From NCBI RefSeq assembly GCF_026236535.1, contig NZ_JAHTMW010000009.1, positions 62,001 to 126,000 of the forward strand: a DNA stretch of 64,000 nucleotides, written 5' to 3'. Within the stretch, counting starts at the first letter, position 1. Every line of letters begins with the position of its first letter. The notes under the pieces are model-generated. The model was given only the letters and a program-made list of their open reading frames with translations, was not told the origin of the DNA and ran no database searches. Shown here piece after piece: positions 40,719 through 49,296 of the stretch. The position numbers were made by a program, and so were the translations under genes. Source of the DNA: Streptomyces sp. SKN60 (lineage in GTDB: Bacteria > Actinomycetota > Actinomycetes > Streptomycetales > Streptomycetaceae).

Positions 40719-42568
40719 TCGCGGACGAACTCGCCCGGTTCGCTGTCCGCGGCCATGGAGTAGACGTGCAGCAGCTCCTTGCCCTGGTAGTGGACGATCC
40801 GGAGGTTGCTGGAGCCGTTCTCGGCACACTCGGGGTCCCAGGTCTCCGGGTCGCGGGTCTCGGGGCCGACGACCAGGAGGTTGCCGGCGCCGCCGACGAC
40901 GGCGGTGGTGACGCAGCGGACGTCCTCGGAGGTGGGGTTGCCGTCCTTGTCGGTGCGCGGGAAGGACTGGTCGAGGCGGATCAGGGGTGCGCCGACCGGG
41001 CCCTGGGTGACGGTGAGCTGGTACGTGTAGCGGTCGGCGTCGGGCTGGGTCACCTGGTCCCGGGACTGCTGCCAGCTGCCGACGAGGGCGGCGGGGACGA
41101 CGGCCGCGCCGGCCGGGACGCGCTGGAAGGTGGTCTTCGCGACGCCCGAGCTCCACTCGACGACGTCCGTGGAACGCAGTCGCAGGGTCTGGCGGGCGGC
41201 CGGGGTGCAGCGCTGGGCGGGGACGCTCGCGGTGATCTCGGCGTCGCCGAAGACGAGTTCGCTGTCGGTGGCGGAAAGCAGCACGGCCCGGCCGATGCAC
41301 AGCCGCTCGCCGGTGACATGGGTATAGACGACGCTCCGGGAGCCCGCCGCGCCCTGAGTCACCTCGATCCGGCTGGTCTCGTACGGCATGTCCGCCGTCC
41401 CCTTGAGGACGCCCTCCCAGGCGCCGAGGAACGCCGCCGGGACGATCCCGGCCGGCCGCGCCCCGGTCGTCGTGGCGCCACCGCGGCCCTTTCCGCCGCC
41501 GCTGACGGGAGTGTTCGGGTCGGACAGCGGCCAGTAGGTGTACGTGAGGGCCGCGGCGCCCGCCACGGCGAGCGCGGCGACGGCGGCGACCAGGCCCGTA
41601 CGGCGGCGGGGCCGGGCGACGCCGTCCTGCTCGCGGGTGCCGGGCAGCGGGGTGGCCGGGGTGGGGTCGCCGGCGGAGGCGGCCTCGGCCTCCAGGAGCC
41701 GGGCGGCGTGCCGGCCGAGCCGGGCGAGGACGTCGGCGGGCAGCCAGGGGTCGGTGACCCTGAGCGTGTCGACCAGTTCGGCGGCGGACGGCCGGCCCGC
41801 CGGGTCCTTGGTGAGGCAGGCCCGGATCAGGCCGGCGAGTTCGGGCGCCAGGCCGGTCAGGTCGGGCTCGTCGTGGGCGATGCGGAACATGGTGGCGTGC
41901 ACGCCGCTGTCCGAGCCGCCGAACGGCGAACGCCCGGTCGCCGCGTACGCAAGCACCGACCCCAGGCAGAAGATGTCCGCGGCCGGGCTGAGCTTCTCGC
42001 CCCGCACCTGCTCCGGCGACATGAAGCCGGGGGAGCCGACGACGGCGCCGGTGGTGGTGAGCCCGCCGTCGGTGACGGTGTCGAGGGCGCGGGCGATGCC
42101 GAAGTCGATGATCTGCGGGCCGTCGACGGTGAGCAGGACGTTCGACGGCTTCAGATCGCGGTGGACCAGGCCCGCGGTGTGGATGTGGGTGAGGGCCCGG
42201 GCCAGTCCGGCGGCGAGGGTGCGGACGCTGTCCGGCGGCAGCGGCCCGTACTCGTCGGCGACGACGGTCCGCAGCGAAGGACCGGGCACGTATCCCACGG
42301 CCACCCAGGGCAGTTCGGCCCCGGTGTCGGAGCCGAGGACGGGCGCCGTGCCGGTGCCGCCGACCCGCTCCAGTGCGGAGACCTCCCGGGCGAAGCGGCG
42401 CCGGAACTCGTCCTGGGCCGCCAGCTCCGGGTGCACGACCTTCACGGCGACGGCACGCCCGCCGGCCGACCGGGCCAGATACACCCGCCCCATGCCGCCC
42501 ACACCGAGCCGGCCGAGCAGCCGGAACGGTCCTATGGTGACCGGGTCTTCCGCGTTCAAGGGATCCAC
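40715..42568 (-). CDS. Membrane Ser/Thr protein kinase (617 aa)
   Basis: PknB-type kinase with GTG start. Kinase domain at about 12-275: GRLGVGGMGRVYLA, catalytic lysine in AVKVVHPE, HRDLKPSNVLL, DFGIAR and GSPGFMSPEQ. A Pro/Arg-rich juxtamembrane region leads to one membrane helix (about 333-352, ending in YTYWPL). The outer 260 residues contain two similar halves, each starting with PAAFLGAWEGVL or PAALVGSWQQS, probably a duplicated beta-rich sensor. It lies 39 bp downstream of the PBP-domain gene, so the two may be co-transcribed. Confidence 0.92.
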   Translation of the reverse strand: MDPLNAEDPVTIGPFRLLGRLGVGGMGRVYLARSAGGRAVAVKVVHPELAAQDEFRRRFAREVSALERVGGTGTAPVLGSDTGAELPWVAVGYVPGPSLRTVVADEYGPLPPDSVRTLAAGLARALTHIHTAGLVHRDLKPSNVLLTVDGPQIIDFGIARALDTVTDGGLTTTGAVVGSPGFMSPEQVRGEKLSPAADIFCLGSVLAYAATGRSPFGGSDSGVHATMFRIAHDEPDLTGLAPELAGLIRACLTKDPAGRPSAAELVDTLRVTDPWLPADVLARLGRHAARLLEAEAASAGDPTPATPLPGTREQDGVARPRRRTGLVAAVAALAVAGAAALTYTYWPLSDPNTPVSGGGKGRGGATTTGARPAGIVPAAFLGAWEGVLKGTADMPYETSRIEVTQGAAGSRSVVYTHVTGERLCIGRAVLLSATDSELVFGDAEITASVPAQRCTPAARQTLRLRSTDVVEWSSGVAKTTFQRVPAGAAVVPAALVGSWQQSRDQVTQPDADRYTYQLTVTQGPVGAPLIRLDQSFPRTDKDGNPTSEDVRCVTTAVVGGAGNLLVVGPETRDPETWDPECAENGSSNLRIVHYQGKELLHVYSMAADSEPGEFVRD

Positions 42569-42607
42569 GTCGCTAGAGGATGCCAGACCCGCCCGCCGGG
42601 CTCCCCG

Positions 42608-44092
42608 TCATCCCGCGCCGCAGATCCGCAGCCCCTTGGGGGTGGCGCAGGGCAGATGCCCGTGGCCGAGGATCACGTCCTGCCCGCCGCCGCGCCCCAG
42701 ATAGGTGAGGAAACTGGAGGTCAGCGAGCCGGGCCGGGGCAGCTCCCAGGTGTAGGCGTACTCGATCTCCCGGTACGGGTAGGGCGAGCTGCCCAGCTCC
42801 GCCAGGTCCGGCCTGCGCCCGTCGACGGATATCCGGTGCAGGCCCTTCGGACGGCTGCCGGTGCGCAGCTCGGTGTAGCCGAGGGCGCCGGGCAGCGCGG
42901 CGACGGTGGACAGGACCTGGTCGGTGCTGTCGAGCTCGCACCGGATGACCAGGGCCTCCGGGTCGTCCTTGGCCGAGCAGTTACGGGAGGAGTTGGCGGG
43001 CTCGTTGCGCCCGAGGACCCGGCGCTGGAACACCTCGCGGGTCCCGGAGTCGGCGTCCCGGCTGACCAGCCGCACGGGCAGGTCGGGGCCGCCGAGGGTG
43101 CGCCAGTTGGTGATGTCGCCGCGGTACAGGGCCCGGATGTTCTCCAGGGTGAGGTTGTCCAGCGGGACCCGGTCGTTGACGACGAGGGTGAAGAGCGAGA
43201 CGGCGACGGGGGAGTCCTTCAGCTGCGGGTAGCCCTCGGGCTTGGCCCCGTCGGACAGGGTGACGAGCTCCGGGCGCCCGTCCTTGCCCTGCCGCGCGCC
43301 CTGCTCGGCGAGCCGCCGTATGCCGGCGGTGGAGCCGCGCGCGTCGACGCTCACGGTGGCGCCCGGGCAGTCCCGTTCGTACTGCGCGGCGGCGTCCTTC
43401 AGGACCGGCTCGAAGGCGGTGGAACCGGTGACGGTGAGGCTGCCGCGGGCGCAGCCGATGGGCGGCGGCACGTCGTCGCGGATCACGATGATCGCGGCGA
43501 GCGTGATCACACAGACGGTCAGGGCGATGATGACGCGGCGGGCGGCCCGGGTGAAGGTGGGCGGCTTGTCGTCGAAGGTCGCGCTGTGGTTGACGTGGAC
43601 CCCGCCGTCGCGGATCGGTCCGGCGACGGCGATCTCGTCCTTGGGCTCGCCGCCGGTGAGCAGCACGAGCACCTTGAAGTAGTCCCCGGGATTGAGCGCC
43701 ACCTTGGGGATCCTGATCTCGCGGTCGCTGACCGCCAGGTCGTCGCTGCCGAACGGCGCCTGTGAGGCGGCCGCCGCCTCGACCCTGCGGCGGGTGAACC
43801 GCACGGACAGCCCGTGGTTCTCCTGGTTGTAGTCCTCGCGGCCGATGGAGACGCCGCCGTCGTTCTCGATGCGCAGCAGCACGAGGGTGGCGTCCGTCAT
43901 GTCGGCGCGTCCGTGGAAGAGGCGGGTGACCCTGTCCCCCACCGGGGTGTCCAGCTGGACGCGGTAGCCGACGCGCTTGCGGCGCGGCACCCGTCGCTCG
44001 ATGACGAGCACGGCGAAGGTGACGACCACACCGAGCAGCGCGGTGACGACGGCGATGACGTTCTCGGGGCTGACCCAGTCCACGGGCGCCAC
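42608..44092 (-). CDS. Membrane protein with PstS-like PBP domain (494 aa)
   Basis: GTG start, one N-terminal membrane helix (about 10-30), a 140-residue cytoplasmic domain with beta-rich look, a second helix (about 183-202), and then a substrate-binding-protein domain outside. That domain shows GSLTVTGSTAFEPVLKDAA, DARGSTAGIRRLAEQG, NWRTLGGPDLPVRLVSRDADSGTREVF, the anion-binding layout of phosphate-binding PstS proteins. No transporter genes adjoin. Together with the kinase gene 39 bp downstream it may form a sensing pair (inference). Confidence 0.82.
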   Translation of the reverse strand: MAPVDWVSPENVIAVVTALLGVVVTFAVLVIERRVPRRKRVGYRVQLDTPVGDRVTRLFHGRADMTDATLVLLRIENDGGVSIGREDYNQENHGLSVRFTRRRVEAAAASQAPFGSDDLAVSDREIRIPKVALNPGDYFKVLVLLTGGEPKDEIAVAGPIRDGGVHVNHSATFDDKPPTFTRAARRVIIALTVCVITLAAIIVIRDDVPPPIGCARGSLTVTGSTAFEPVLKDAAAQYERDCPGATVSVDARGSTAGIRRLAEQGARQGKDGRPELVTLSDGAKPEGYPQLKDSPVAVSLFTLVVNDRVPLDNLTLENIRALYRGDITNWRTLGGPDLPVRLVSRDADSGTREVFQRRVLGRNEPANSSRNCSAKDDPEALVIRCELDSTDQVLSTVAALPGALGYTELRTGSRPKGLHRISVDGRRPDLAELGSSPYPYREIEYAYTWELPRPGSLTSSFLTYLGRGGGQDVILGHGHLPCATPKGLRICGAG

Positions 44093-44247
44093 CGTACGGA
44101 CGGGTGTGCGGTTCGGTACGAGAGCTGGATTCCGGCCATCTGGAGTTCGTCCTTCCGACAGGTTCCCCCGGCTTCCTTACAGCTGTTGCCGGGGTTGGCG
44201 GGCATGGGTGTAATGGGCCACGAGGGGGCTGCCGCAGGAGGAGACCC

Positions 44248-45201
44248 ATGCGTGTCGTCGAAGTGACCGCCTACGGCGGACCCGAGGTGCTGAACATGGC
44301 CCGCCGCCCCGAGCCCGAGGCCGGGGACGTGCCGGGCAAGGTCCGGGTCCGGCTGAAGGCGGCCGGTGTGGCCGTCGCCGACATGAGGATCCGGGCGGGC
44401 TACTACGCCGAGGAGCTCGAACCGCTCCGGCCCCCGTTCGTCCTCGGCACGGACTTCGCCGGCCGGCTCCTCGACCCCGCGCCCGGCCCGACGGGCACCC
44501 TTCCGGCCGGTACCCGGGTGGCGGGCTTCGTTCCGTGGTTCACCGAGCGGACGGGTGAGGGCACCTACGCGGAGGTCATCCGGGTCGACCCCGAATGGCT
44601 GGCGCCGATCGCCGACGAGGTGGACTTCACCCAGGCGGCCTCGGTCCCGCTGGCCGCCGTCACGGCCCAGCAGGGCCTCGGCGTGCTCGACCTCCCGGCG
44701 GGCGCCACGCTCCTCGTCACCGGCGCCAGCGGCGTCGTGGGCCGCTTCGCGGTCCAGTTCGCCTCGGCGGCCGGCCTGGAGGTCGTGGCCGTCGCCCACG
44801 AGGGCGACGAGAGCGAGCTCAAGGTCCTCGGCGCCAAGCACTGCGTCACCCGCGGCGAACCCGCCGACGTGCTCGCCCAGCTCCTGGCTCTCGTCCCCGA
44901 CCGGGTCGACGGCGTCTTCGACGGCGCCCTCGTCGGCGACCCGGTCCTCCCGGCCGCCAAGGACGGCGGCGCCTTCGTCGCCCTCGCGAAGGACCGCACC
45001 CCCGCCCCCGAGCGCGACATCCGCGTCGAGACCGTCTTCGGCCGCCCCGACCCCGCCGAGCTGGCCGCCATCTTCCAGAAGGTCGCCGACCGCGAGCTCA
45101 TCACCCGGGTGGCCGACGTCATGCCCCTCGAAGAGGCCGCCGAGGCCCACCGCCGCGCCGAGGCCGGCCGCCGGCCCGGCCGGATCGTCCTGATGATCTG
45201 A
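44248..45201 (+). CDS. Zinc-free quinone oxidoreductase, MDR family (317 aa)
   Basis: The ATG at 44248 follows GCAGGAGGAG; upstream frame has no homology. The protein has an N-terminal GroES-like part (MRVVEVTAYGGPEVL, GTDFAGRLLD) and a Rossmann domain with TGASGVVGRFAVQFASAAG. Structural zinc cysteines are absent, as in quinone reductases. It ends with AEAGRRPGRIVLMI. NADPH-dependent reduction of quinones or enones is expected. Confidence 0.9.
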   Translation: MRVVEVTAYGGPEVLNMARRPEPEAGDVPGKVRVRLKAAGVAVADMRIRAGYYAEELEPLRPPFVLGTDFAGRLLDPAPGPTGTLPAGTRVAGFVPWFTERTGEGTYAEVIRVDPEWLAPIADEVDFTQAASVPLAAVTAQQGLGVLDLPAGATLLVTGASGVVGRFAVQFASAAGLEVVAVAHEGDESELKVLGAKHCVTRGEPADVLAQLLALVPDRVDGVFDGALVGDPVLPAAKDGGAFVALAKDRTPAPERDIRVETVFGRPDPAELAAIFQKVADRELITRVADVMPLEEAAEAHRRAEAGRRPGRIVLMI

Positions 45202-45220
45202 CCCGGGGTGGATCCGAGCG

Positions 45221-45245
45221 GACCCGAGCGGATCCGGCTCGGGTC
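45221..45245. terminator. Hairpin between convergent reductase and MarR-type genes
   Basis: GACCCGAGC (45221-45229) pairs with GCTCGGGTC (45237-45245) over a 7-base loop. It lies 20 bp after one stop and 15 bp after the other. Confidence 0.75.
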
Positions 45246-45259
45246 GGACTGTCGGGCCG

Positions 45260-45730
45260 TCAGGCCGTCAGCGCGGCGAGCTCCGCGTTCGCGCGGGCGG
45301 TGACCAGAGCGAGGACGCGGCCGGCGGCGGCCAGGTCCTCGGCCGGTATGCCGCCCCAGACGCGGGCGCTGACTGGAGCCGTCTCGGCGGTGATGGCGGC
45401 CAGGAGTGCGCGGCCCGCGTCCGTGGCCCGCAGATGCGCGCCGTCCGCGACCAGCAGGCCCCGGTCCCGCAGCTCGTCGAGCGTGGCGCGGATGTCGGCC
45501 GGGTCGGCCTTGAGACTGCCCTGGACCTGGGCGGTGAGGGCGTCGGCCGTCTGCGGGGCCTCGGCCGTGACAGCAGCGCGCAGGGCGATCTGCTGCTGGA
45601 ACGTGGCGCCGTGTCGGGCCAGGACGTGCTCCAGGAGACCCCGGGCGGCGTAGTGGGCCAGGCCGAGGGCACGGGCGTCGGCGGCGGGTGCGGTGGACAC
45701 GGACACGGACGTGGGCGTGGATGCGGTCAT
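45260..45730 (-). CDS. MarR-like winged-helix protein (156 aa)
   Basis: The ATG at 45730 has GAGGGGG 8 bases before it. The sequence has a helical N-terminus (LAHYAARGLLEHVLARHG), then a winged-helix core (TADALTAQVQGSLKADPADIRATLDELRDRGLLV, LRATDAGRALL). The region before the helix-turn-helix fits a MarR relative, and no ligand is evident. It is divergent from a second MarR gene, and the 96-bp gap holds an array of ACTAACG repeats, so each may control both. Confidence 0.78.
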   Translation of the reverse strand: MTASTPTSVSVSTAPAADARALGLAHYAARGLLEHVLARHGATFQQQIALRAAVTAEAPQTADALTAQVQGSLKADPADIRATLDELRDRGLLVADGAHLRATDAGRALLAAITAETAPVSARVWGGIPAEDLAAAGRVLALVTARANAELAALTA

Positions 45731-45744
45731 GATGATGTCCCCCT

Positions 45745-45806
45745 CTAACGTTCGGGCTACTAACGTTTGTGGCACTAACGACATTAGATCGTTCGGACCA
45801 CTAACG
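45745..45806. promoter_or_regulatory. Four direct CTAACG repeats between divergent MarR-type genes
   Basis: CTAACG starts at 45745, 45760, 45775 and 45801; the first three are exactly 15 bp apart, and the last three are preceded by A. The stretch is AT-rich and covers both promoters. It looks like an operator array. Confidence 0.7.
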
Positions 45807-45826
45807 CAAGAGGTAATCTGCACCGC

Positions 45827-46303
45827 ATGAGCGAGACCCCCGACGTGCCCGAGTCCCGCGAGATGGACGAGCGGCAGACGCAGACCCCCGACCGTCTCCG
45901 TGCCCTCCCCAGCCGCCTGCTCGCGATGACCTCCGCCCGGGCGGACCGCCTCGTGAGCGATCGGCTGGCCGCCGAGGACTCCCGCAAGTGGCACTTCGCG
46001 GTCCTGGCCTCCCTCGACGCGTACGGCCCGGCCAGCCAGGCCGAGCTGAGCCGGCGCACCGGCGTCTACCGCAGCGATCTCGTCTCCGTCATCAACGAGT
46101 TGGAGCAGCGCGGCCAGGTCGCCCGCACCCCCGACCCCGACGACCGCCGCCGCAACGTCGTCACCCTCACCCCGCCGGGCCGCAAGCACCTCGAACGCCT
46201 CGACAAGGTCCTCGCCGAGGTCCAGGACGAGTTGATGGCACCGCTCTCCGTCGCCGAACGAGCCCTGCTCGTCGGCCTGTTGGAGCGTGTGCTGTCCCGC
46301 TGA
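45827..46303 (+). CDS. MarR-family regulator (158 aa)
   Basis: Typical MarR fold: SQAELSRRTGVYRSDLVSVINELEQRGQVARTPDPDDRRRNVVTLTPPGRKHLERLDKVL (about 65-125), with the DxRxR wing. The first 30 residues are charged and precede the dimer helix. It diverges from the MarR-like gene at 45730; the shared array is the probable binding region. Confidence 0.92.
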   Translation: MSETPDVPESREMDERQTQTPDRLRALPSRLLAMTSARADRLVSDRLAAEDSRKWHFAVLASLDAYGPASQAELSRRTGVYRSDLVSVINELEQRGQVARTPDPDDRRRNVVTLTPPGRKHLERLDKVLAEVQDELMAPLSVAERALLVGLLERVLSR

Positions 46304-46337
46304 ATGAAGGAGTCCGGTCGCGTCCGGTTCGGTTCGA

Positions 46338-46375
46338 TCTGGTCCAGACCATTGACAGGTGCAGACCAATAGCGG
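46338..46375 (+). promoter_or_regulatory. Chitinase promoter with DasR-type (dre) direct repeat
   Basis: TCTGGTCCAGACCATT (46338-46353) matches the DasR-responsive element, whose core is TGGTCTAGACCA, with T to C in the centre. A second half-conserved copy, GGTGCAGACCA, ends at 46368. A -35 TTGACA (46352-46357) sits between the two, so a bound repressor would block initiation. This is the known direct-repeat layout of Streptomyces chitinase promoters. Confidence 0.85.
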
Positions 46376-46411
46376 TTGCGTGGGCCTTCCCCCACCGGAA
46401 GGACGAGCCGC

Positions 46412-47308
46412 ATGCTGCGACGTCTGCTCACCGTCCTGGCCGCGATCTGTACGGTCGCCGGCCTCGCCGTCTTCCTGCCCGCCACCGTCGCGGGCGCCGC
46501 GCCCGCCTGTGTGGCCGCCTGGAACTCCTCCAGCGTCTACACGGGCGGCATGACCGCCTCGTACAACGGTCACAACTGGTACGCCAAGTGGTGGACCCAG
46601 AACGAGCGCCCCGGCACCGCCGACGTCTGGCGCGACGAGGGCACCTGCGGCGGCGACGGCGGCACCACCACCCCGCCGCCGTCCACCTCCGGATTCGTCG
46701 TCTCCGAGGCCCAGTTCAACCAGATGTTCCCGGGCCGGAACTCCTTCTACACGTACGCCGGCCTCAAGGCCGCCCTCAGCGCGTACCCCGGCTTCGCCAC
46801 CACCGGCAGCGACACCGTGAAGAGGCAGGAGGCCGCCGCCTTCCTCGCCAACGTCAGCCACGAGACCGGCGGCCTCGTCTACATCGTCGAGCAGAACACC
46901 GCCAACTACCCGCACTACTGCGACTGGAGCCAGTCGTACGGCTGCCCCGCCGGCCAGGCCGCGTACTACGGCCGCGGCCCGATCCAGCTCTCCTGGAACT
47001 TCAACTACAAGGCCGCCGGTGACGCCCTCGGCATCAACCTCCTCGCCGACCCCTACCGCGTCGAGCGCGACGCGGCCGTCGCCTGGAAGACCGGCCTCTG
47101 GTACTGGAACACCCAGAACGGCCCCGGCACCATGACCGCGCACAGCGCCATGGTCAACAGCCGCGGCTTCGGCGAGACCATCCGCTCCATCAACGGTTCG
47201 CTGGAGTGCAACGGCGGCAACCCGGCCCAGGTCCAGAGCCGGGTCACCAAGTACCAGCAGTTCACCCAGATCCTGGGCGTGCCCGCCGGGTCGAACCTCT
47301 ACTGCTAG
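46412..47308 (+). CDS. Secreted family 19 chitinase with chitin-binding domain (298 aa)
   Basis: Sec signal peptide (1-29, ending AGAAPA), a CBM5/12 chitin-binding module (about 33-75, with AWNSSSVYTGGMTASYNGHNW and WWTQNE aromatic residues), a Thr/Pro linker, then the GH19 catalytic domain. Catalytic Glu is in SHETGGL and the second in YIVEQN; substrate-cleft motif RGPIQLSWNFNYKAAG is present. It hydrolyses chitin with inversion. The ATG at 46412 follows GGAAGGA. Expression should be controlled by DasR/N-acetylglucosamine through the dre elements upstream. Confidence 0.95.
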   Translation: MLRRLLTVLAAICTVAGLAVFLPATVAGAAPACVAAWNSSSVYTGGMTASYNGHNWYAKWWTQNERPGTADVWRDEGTCGGDGGTTTPPPSTSGFVVSEAQFNQMFPGRNSFYTYAGLKAALSAYPGFATTGSDTVKRQEAAAFLANVSHETGGLVYIVEQNTANYPHYCDWSQSYGCPAGQAAYYGRGPIQLSWNFNYKAAGDALGINLLADPYRVERDAAVAWKTGLWYWNTQNGPGTMTAHSAMVNSRGFGETIRSINGSLECNGGNPAQVQSRVTKYQQFTQILGVPAGSNLYC

Positions 47309-47312
47309 ACGG

Positions 47313-47552
47313 TCAGTTCTGCCAGGCCACGAACGTGCCCCAGGCGGCGGGCTCCACGGTGAACGTGGGCCCGCCGTCGGCGTTCTTGGAGTCGCGTACG
47401 TGGACGGCGCGGGGGCAGGCGGCGACCTCGACGCACTCGCCGCCCGCGCTGCTGCTGTACGACGACTTGCGCCAGGCGAAGGCCACCTCGACGCAGTTGC
47501 CACCGCCGTCGTCGCTGTAGCTGGACTTGAACCAGCTCAAGGTCTCGCTCAT
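47313..47552 (-). CDS. DUF397 protein with duplicated core (79 aa)
   Basis: DUF397 proteins are small partners of XRE/DUF5753 regulators in Streptomyces. Here the family core is present twice: WFKSSYSDDGGGNCVEVAF (about 7-25) and WRKSSYSSSAGGECVEVAA (about 27-45), followed by the usual RDSKNADGGPTFTVEPAAWGTFVAW end. The start overlaps the XRE stop as ATGA. It is likely an antagonist or small partner of that regulator. Confidence 0.92.
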   Translation of the reverse strand: MSETLSWFKSSYSDDGGGNCVEVAFAWRKSSYSSSAGGECVEVAACPRAVHVRDSKNADGGPTFTVEPAAWGTFVAWQN

Positions 47553-48385
47553 GTCTGTACTCCCGCCAACCGCTCGATGAGGCCCAGTGACTCACGTGGG
47601 TCCAGGGCCTGTGCCCGGATCTTCGCATACCGCTGTACGTGCGTACTCACCTTCGCCCGGTCGGTGATCAGCAGGCTCTCGCCCTGGATCTCCAGGAAGG
47701 TCGCGCGGTCGTGCTCGGGGGTCTCGACGACGTTCAGATCGCCTCGGGCACCCGCGTACTCGCCCGCCAGACCGGCCGTCAGTGGCAGCACCTGAAGGTT
47801 CACGTTCCTCCGTCGCGCGCACTCCGCCAAGTACAGCAGCTGCTCGCGCATGATCTCCTCGCTCCCGATCGGCCGCCGCAGCACCGACTCGTCGAGGATC
47901 AGCTCGATCTCGCACACCACCTTCCGGTCGAACAGCGCCTTGCGCGCCATCCGTCCGATGACCAGTTCCTCCACCCGTTCCGGTGCCGGCTCCGGATACC
48001 CGCCCGCGATCAGGGCCCGCATGTACGGCTCCGTCTGGAACAGGCCGTGCATGACGTGGCCCGCGTACAGCCACAGTGCCAGCGCCTTCTGCTCGATCGG
48101 CGCGTAGCCGCGGAACTGCGCGGGGAGCCGCTCCAGGCGTACGAGCTCCCGCAGCTCCTCGAACACGCCCGTGCCGTCACCGAGCTCCTCCTCCAGCTTG
48201 ACGAGCATCTCGTCGCTCACGGGATGGATCAGGCGCTCCATCGCGCTGATCGCGGCGCCCGTGTACCCCATGCGCGCCCCCAACTTCTCCTGAGTGAGCC
48301 CCGCGCGCAGGCGCATTTTCTTTGCGAGTGCCGCCGCCATGCGCGCCGCCGGACCCGCTGTTTCCTTGTTTTCCGCTTGCTTCAT
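47549..48385 (-). CDS. XRE/DUF5753-type regulator (278 aa)
   Basis: Helix-turn-helix (LRAGLTQEKLGARMGYTGAAISAMER) followed by a DUF5753 ligand-type domain with LPAQFRGYAPIEQKALALWLYAGHVMHGLFQTEPYMRAL. The ATG at 48385 with GGGGAACG is preferred over the codon 11 triplets upstream. The gene overlaps DUF397 by 4 bp. Family members control development and antibiotic genes, and this type can form toxin/antitoxin-like pairs. Divergent from the 48569 cassette. Confidence 0.92.
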   Translation of the reverse strand: MKQAENKETAGPAARMAAALAKKMRLRAGLTQEKLGARMGYTGAAISAMERLIHPVSDEMLVKLEEELGDGTGVFEELRELVRLERLPAQFRGYAPIEQKALALWLYAGHVMHGLFQTEPYMRALIAGGYPEPAPERVEELVIGRMARKALFDRKVVCEIELILDESVLRRPIGSEEIMREQLLYLAECARRRNVNLQVLPLTAGLAGEYAGARGDLNVVETPEHDRATFLEIQGESLLITDRAKVSTHVQRYAKIRAQALDPRESLGLIERLAGVQT

Positions 48386-48568
48386 TCGCGTTCCCCATTC
48401 GGTCTCAACCGATCTCAACCGGCCTCAACTGCTCCCCGCCGAATTCGACTGCACAGAAGGAGCGTTGGCGCAGGTCAAGGGAATGCCGACGCGCCTTCGC
48501 AGTCGTGGAAAACGCTAGCGTCGACCCGTCACCATGTCCCTGTGAATGCCTCAAAAGCAGAGCGAAAC

Positions 48569-48958
48569 ATGAGCTCTTGTGATTGGATCCCCTATTTGGG
48601 TTTCCAACTCCGCAAGGCCGGCGTGCAATTCGACGCCATCCGCGTCGACGGCGATGAAGGGCGGCGCCTCGCCGATCTGATGGCGGCGCTCACCGGCGGC
48701 GAGCCGGGACCGGTGGTCCTGGAGGAGAACGGGCGGCGCGGGGTCTACTTCCTCCTCCCGCCCGGGTCGACGGCGCACCGGTCGTGGCCGCGCGGGGTGA
48801 CGCGGTTCAATGCGGCGCCCGGGGTGGTGAGTTACGTCCCCGTCCCGGCGCTGTCGGGCAAGACCTGGCCCCTGACCTGGCGCTTTCCCCCGACCGCGCC
48901 GGACCGCTTCGTCCACCCGCTCCTCCTGAGGAGCGCGGTCACGGAGATCCTGGTGTGA
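48569..48958 (+). CDS. Hypothetical protein (129 aa)
   Basis: No family recognised. It starts DWIPYLGFQLRKAGVQFDAIRVDG, followed by GRRLADLMAALTG and GPVVLEENGRRGVYFLLPPGS, then HPLLLRSAVTEILV. No signal or membrane helix. ATG at 48569 is used; GTG at 48542 is an alternative, both with weak ribosome sites. It overlaps the next gene as GTGA, so it is the first gene of a three-gene cassette divergent from the XRE/DUF397 pair. Confidence 0.72.
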   Translation: MSSCDWIPYLGFQLRKAGVQFDAIRVDGDEGRRLADLMAALTGGEPGPVVLEENGRRGVYFLLPPGSTAHRSWPRGVTRFNAAPGVVSYVPVPALSGKTWPLTWRFPPTAPDRFVHPLLLRSAVTEILV

Positions 48959-49296
48959 CGGGCGGGTGGGACAACTCGCGTCCCGAGCGCACGCCGGATG
49001 CCCTGCGCCTCGCCCTCGCCAGGATCGCTCCGCACCGGCTGGGGGAGATGCAGCAGCAGAAGAACGCGGCCTTCTCCCTCGCTGCCGAGCACGACTCACT
49101 CGGGCCCATTCATGGCTGGCTCAACGTCTGGGCGCGGGAGGTGGAGATCGAGCGCCGGTCCGATCTGTCCACCCGCCGCCGCCACGCCCTCGACGTGCTG
49201 CACCACACCGGTGGCAAGGGCGACCCCGCCTTCCGCGTCGCCATGGACGAGCTCCGCGCCGTCGAGGACGAAGCCGCGCGGGCGGTGTCCGAGTGA
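48955..49296 (+). CDS. DUF6247-like helical protein (113 aa)
   Basis: GTG at 48955 overlaps the preceding stop. The protein is all helical: RTPDALRLALARIAPHRLGEMQQQKN, then WLNVWAREVEIERRSDL and AFRVAMDELRAVEDEA, which resembles the Streptomyces DUF6247 family often paired with a small downstream gene. Here the downstream partner is broken. A link to toxin/antitoxin-type cassettes is possible but not shown. Confidence 0.65.
   Translation: MTGGWDNSRPERTPDALRLALARIAPHRLGEMQQQKNAAFSLAAEHDSLGPIHGWLNVWAREVEIERRSDLSTRRRHALDVLHHTGGKGDPAFRVAMDELRAVEDEAARAVSE

Noticed and set aside
39092..43765. 1557-codon open frame on the plus strand
   Set aside because: It runs antisense through the SDR, kinase and PBP genes. 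The repeat-rich translation is typical of a GC-rich shadow frame.
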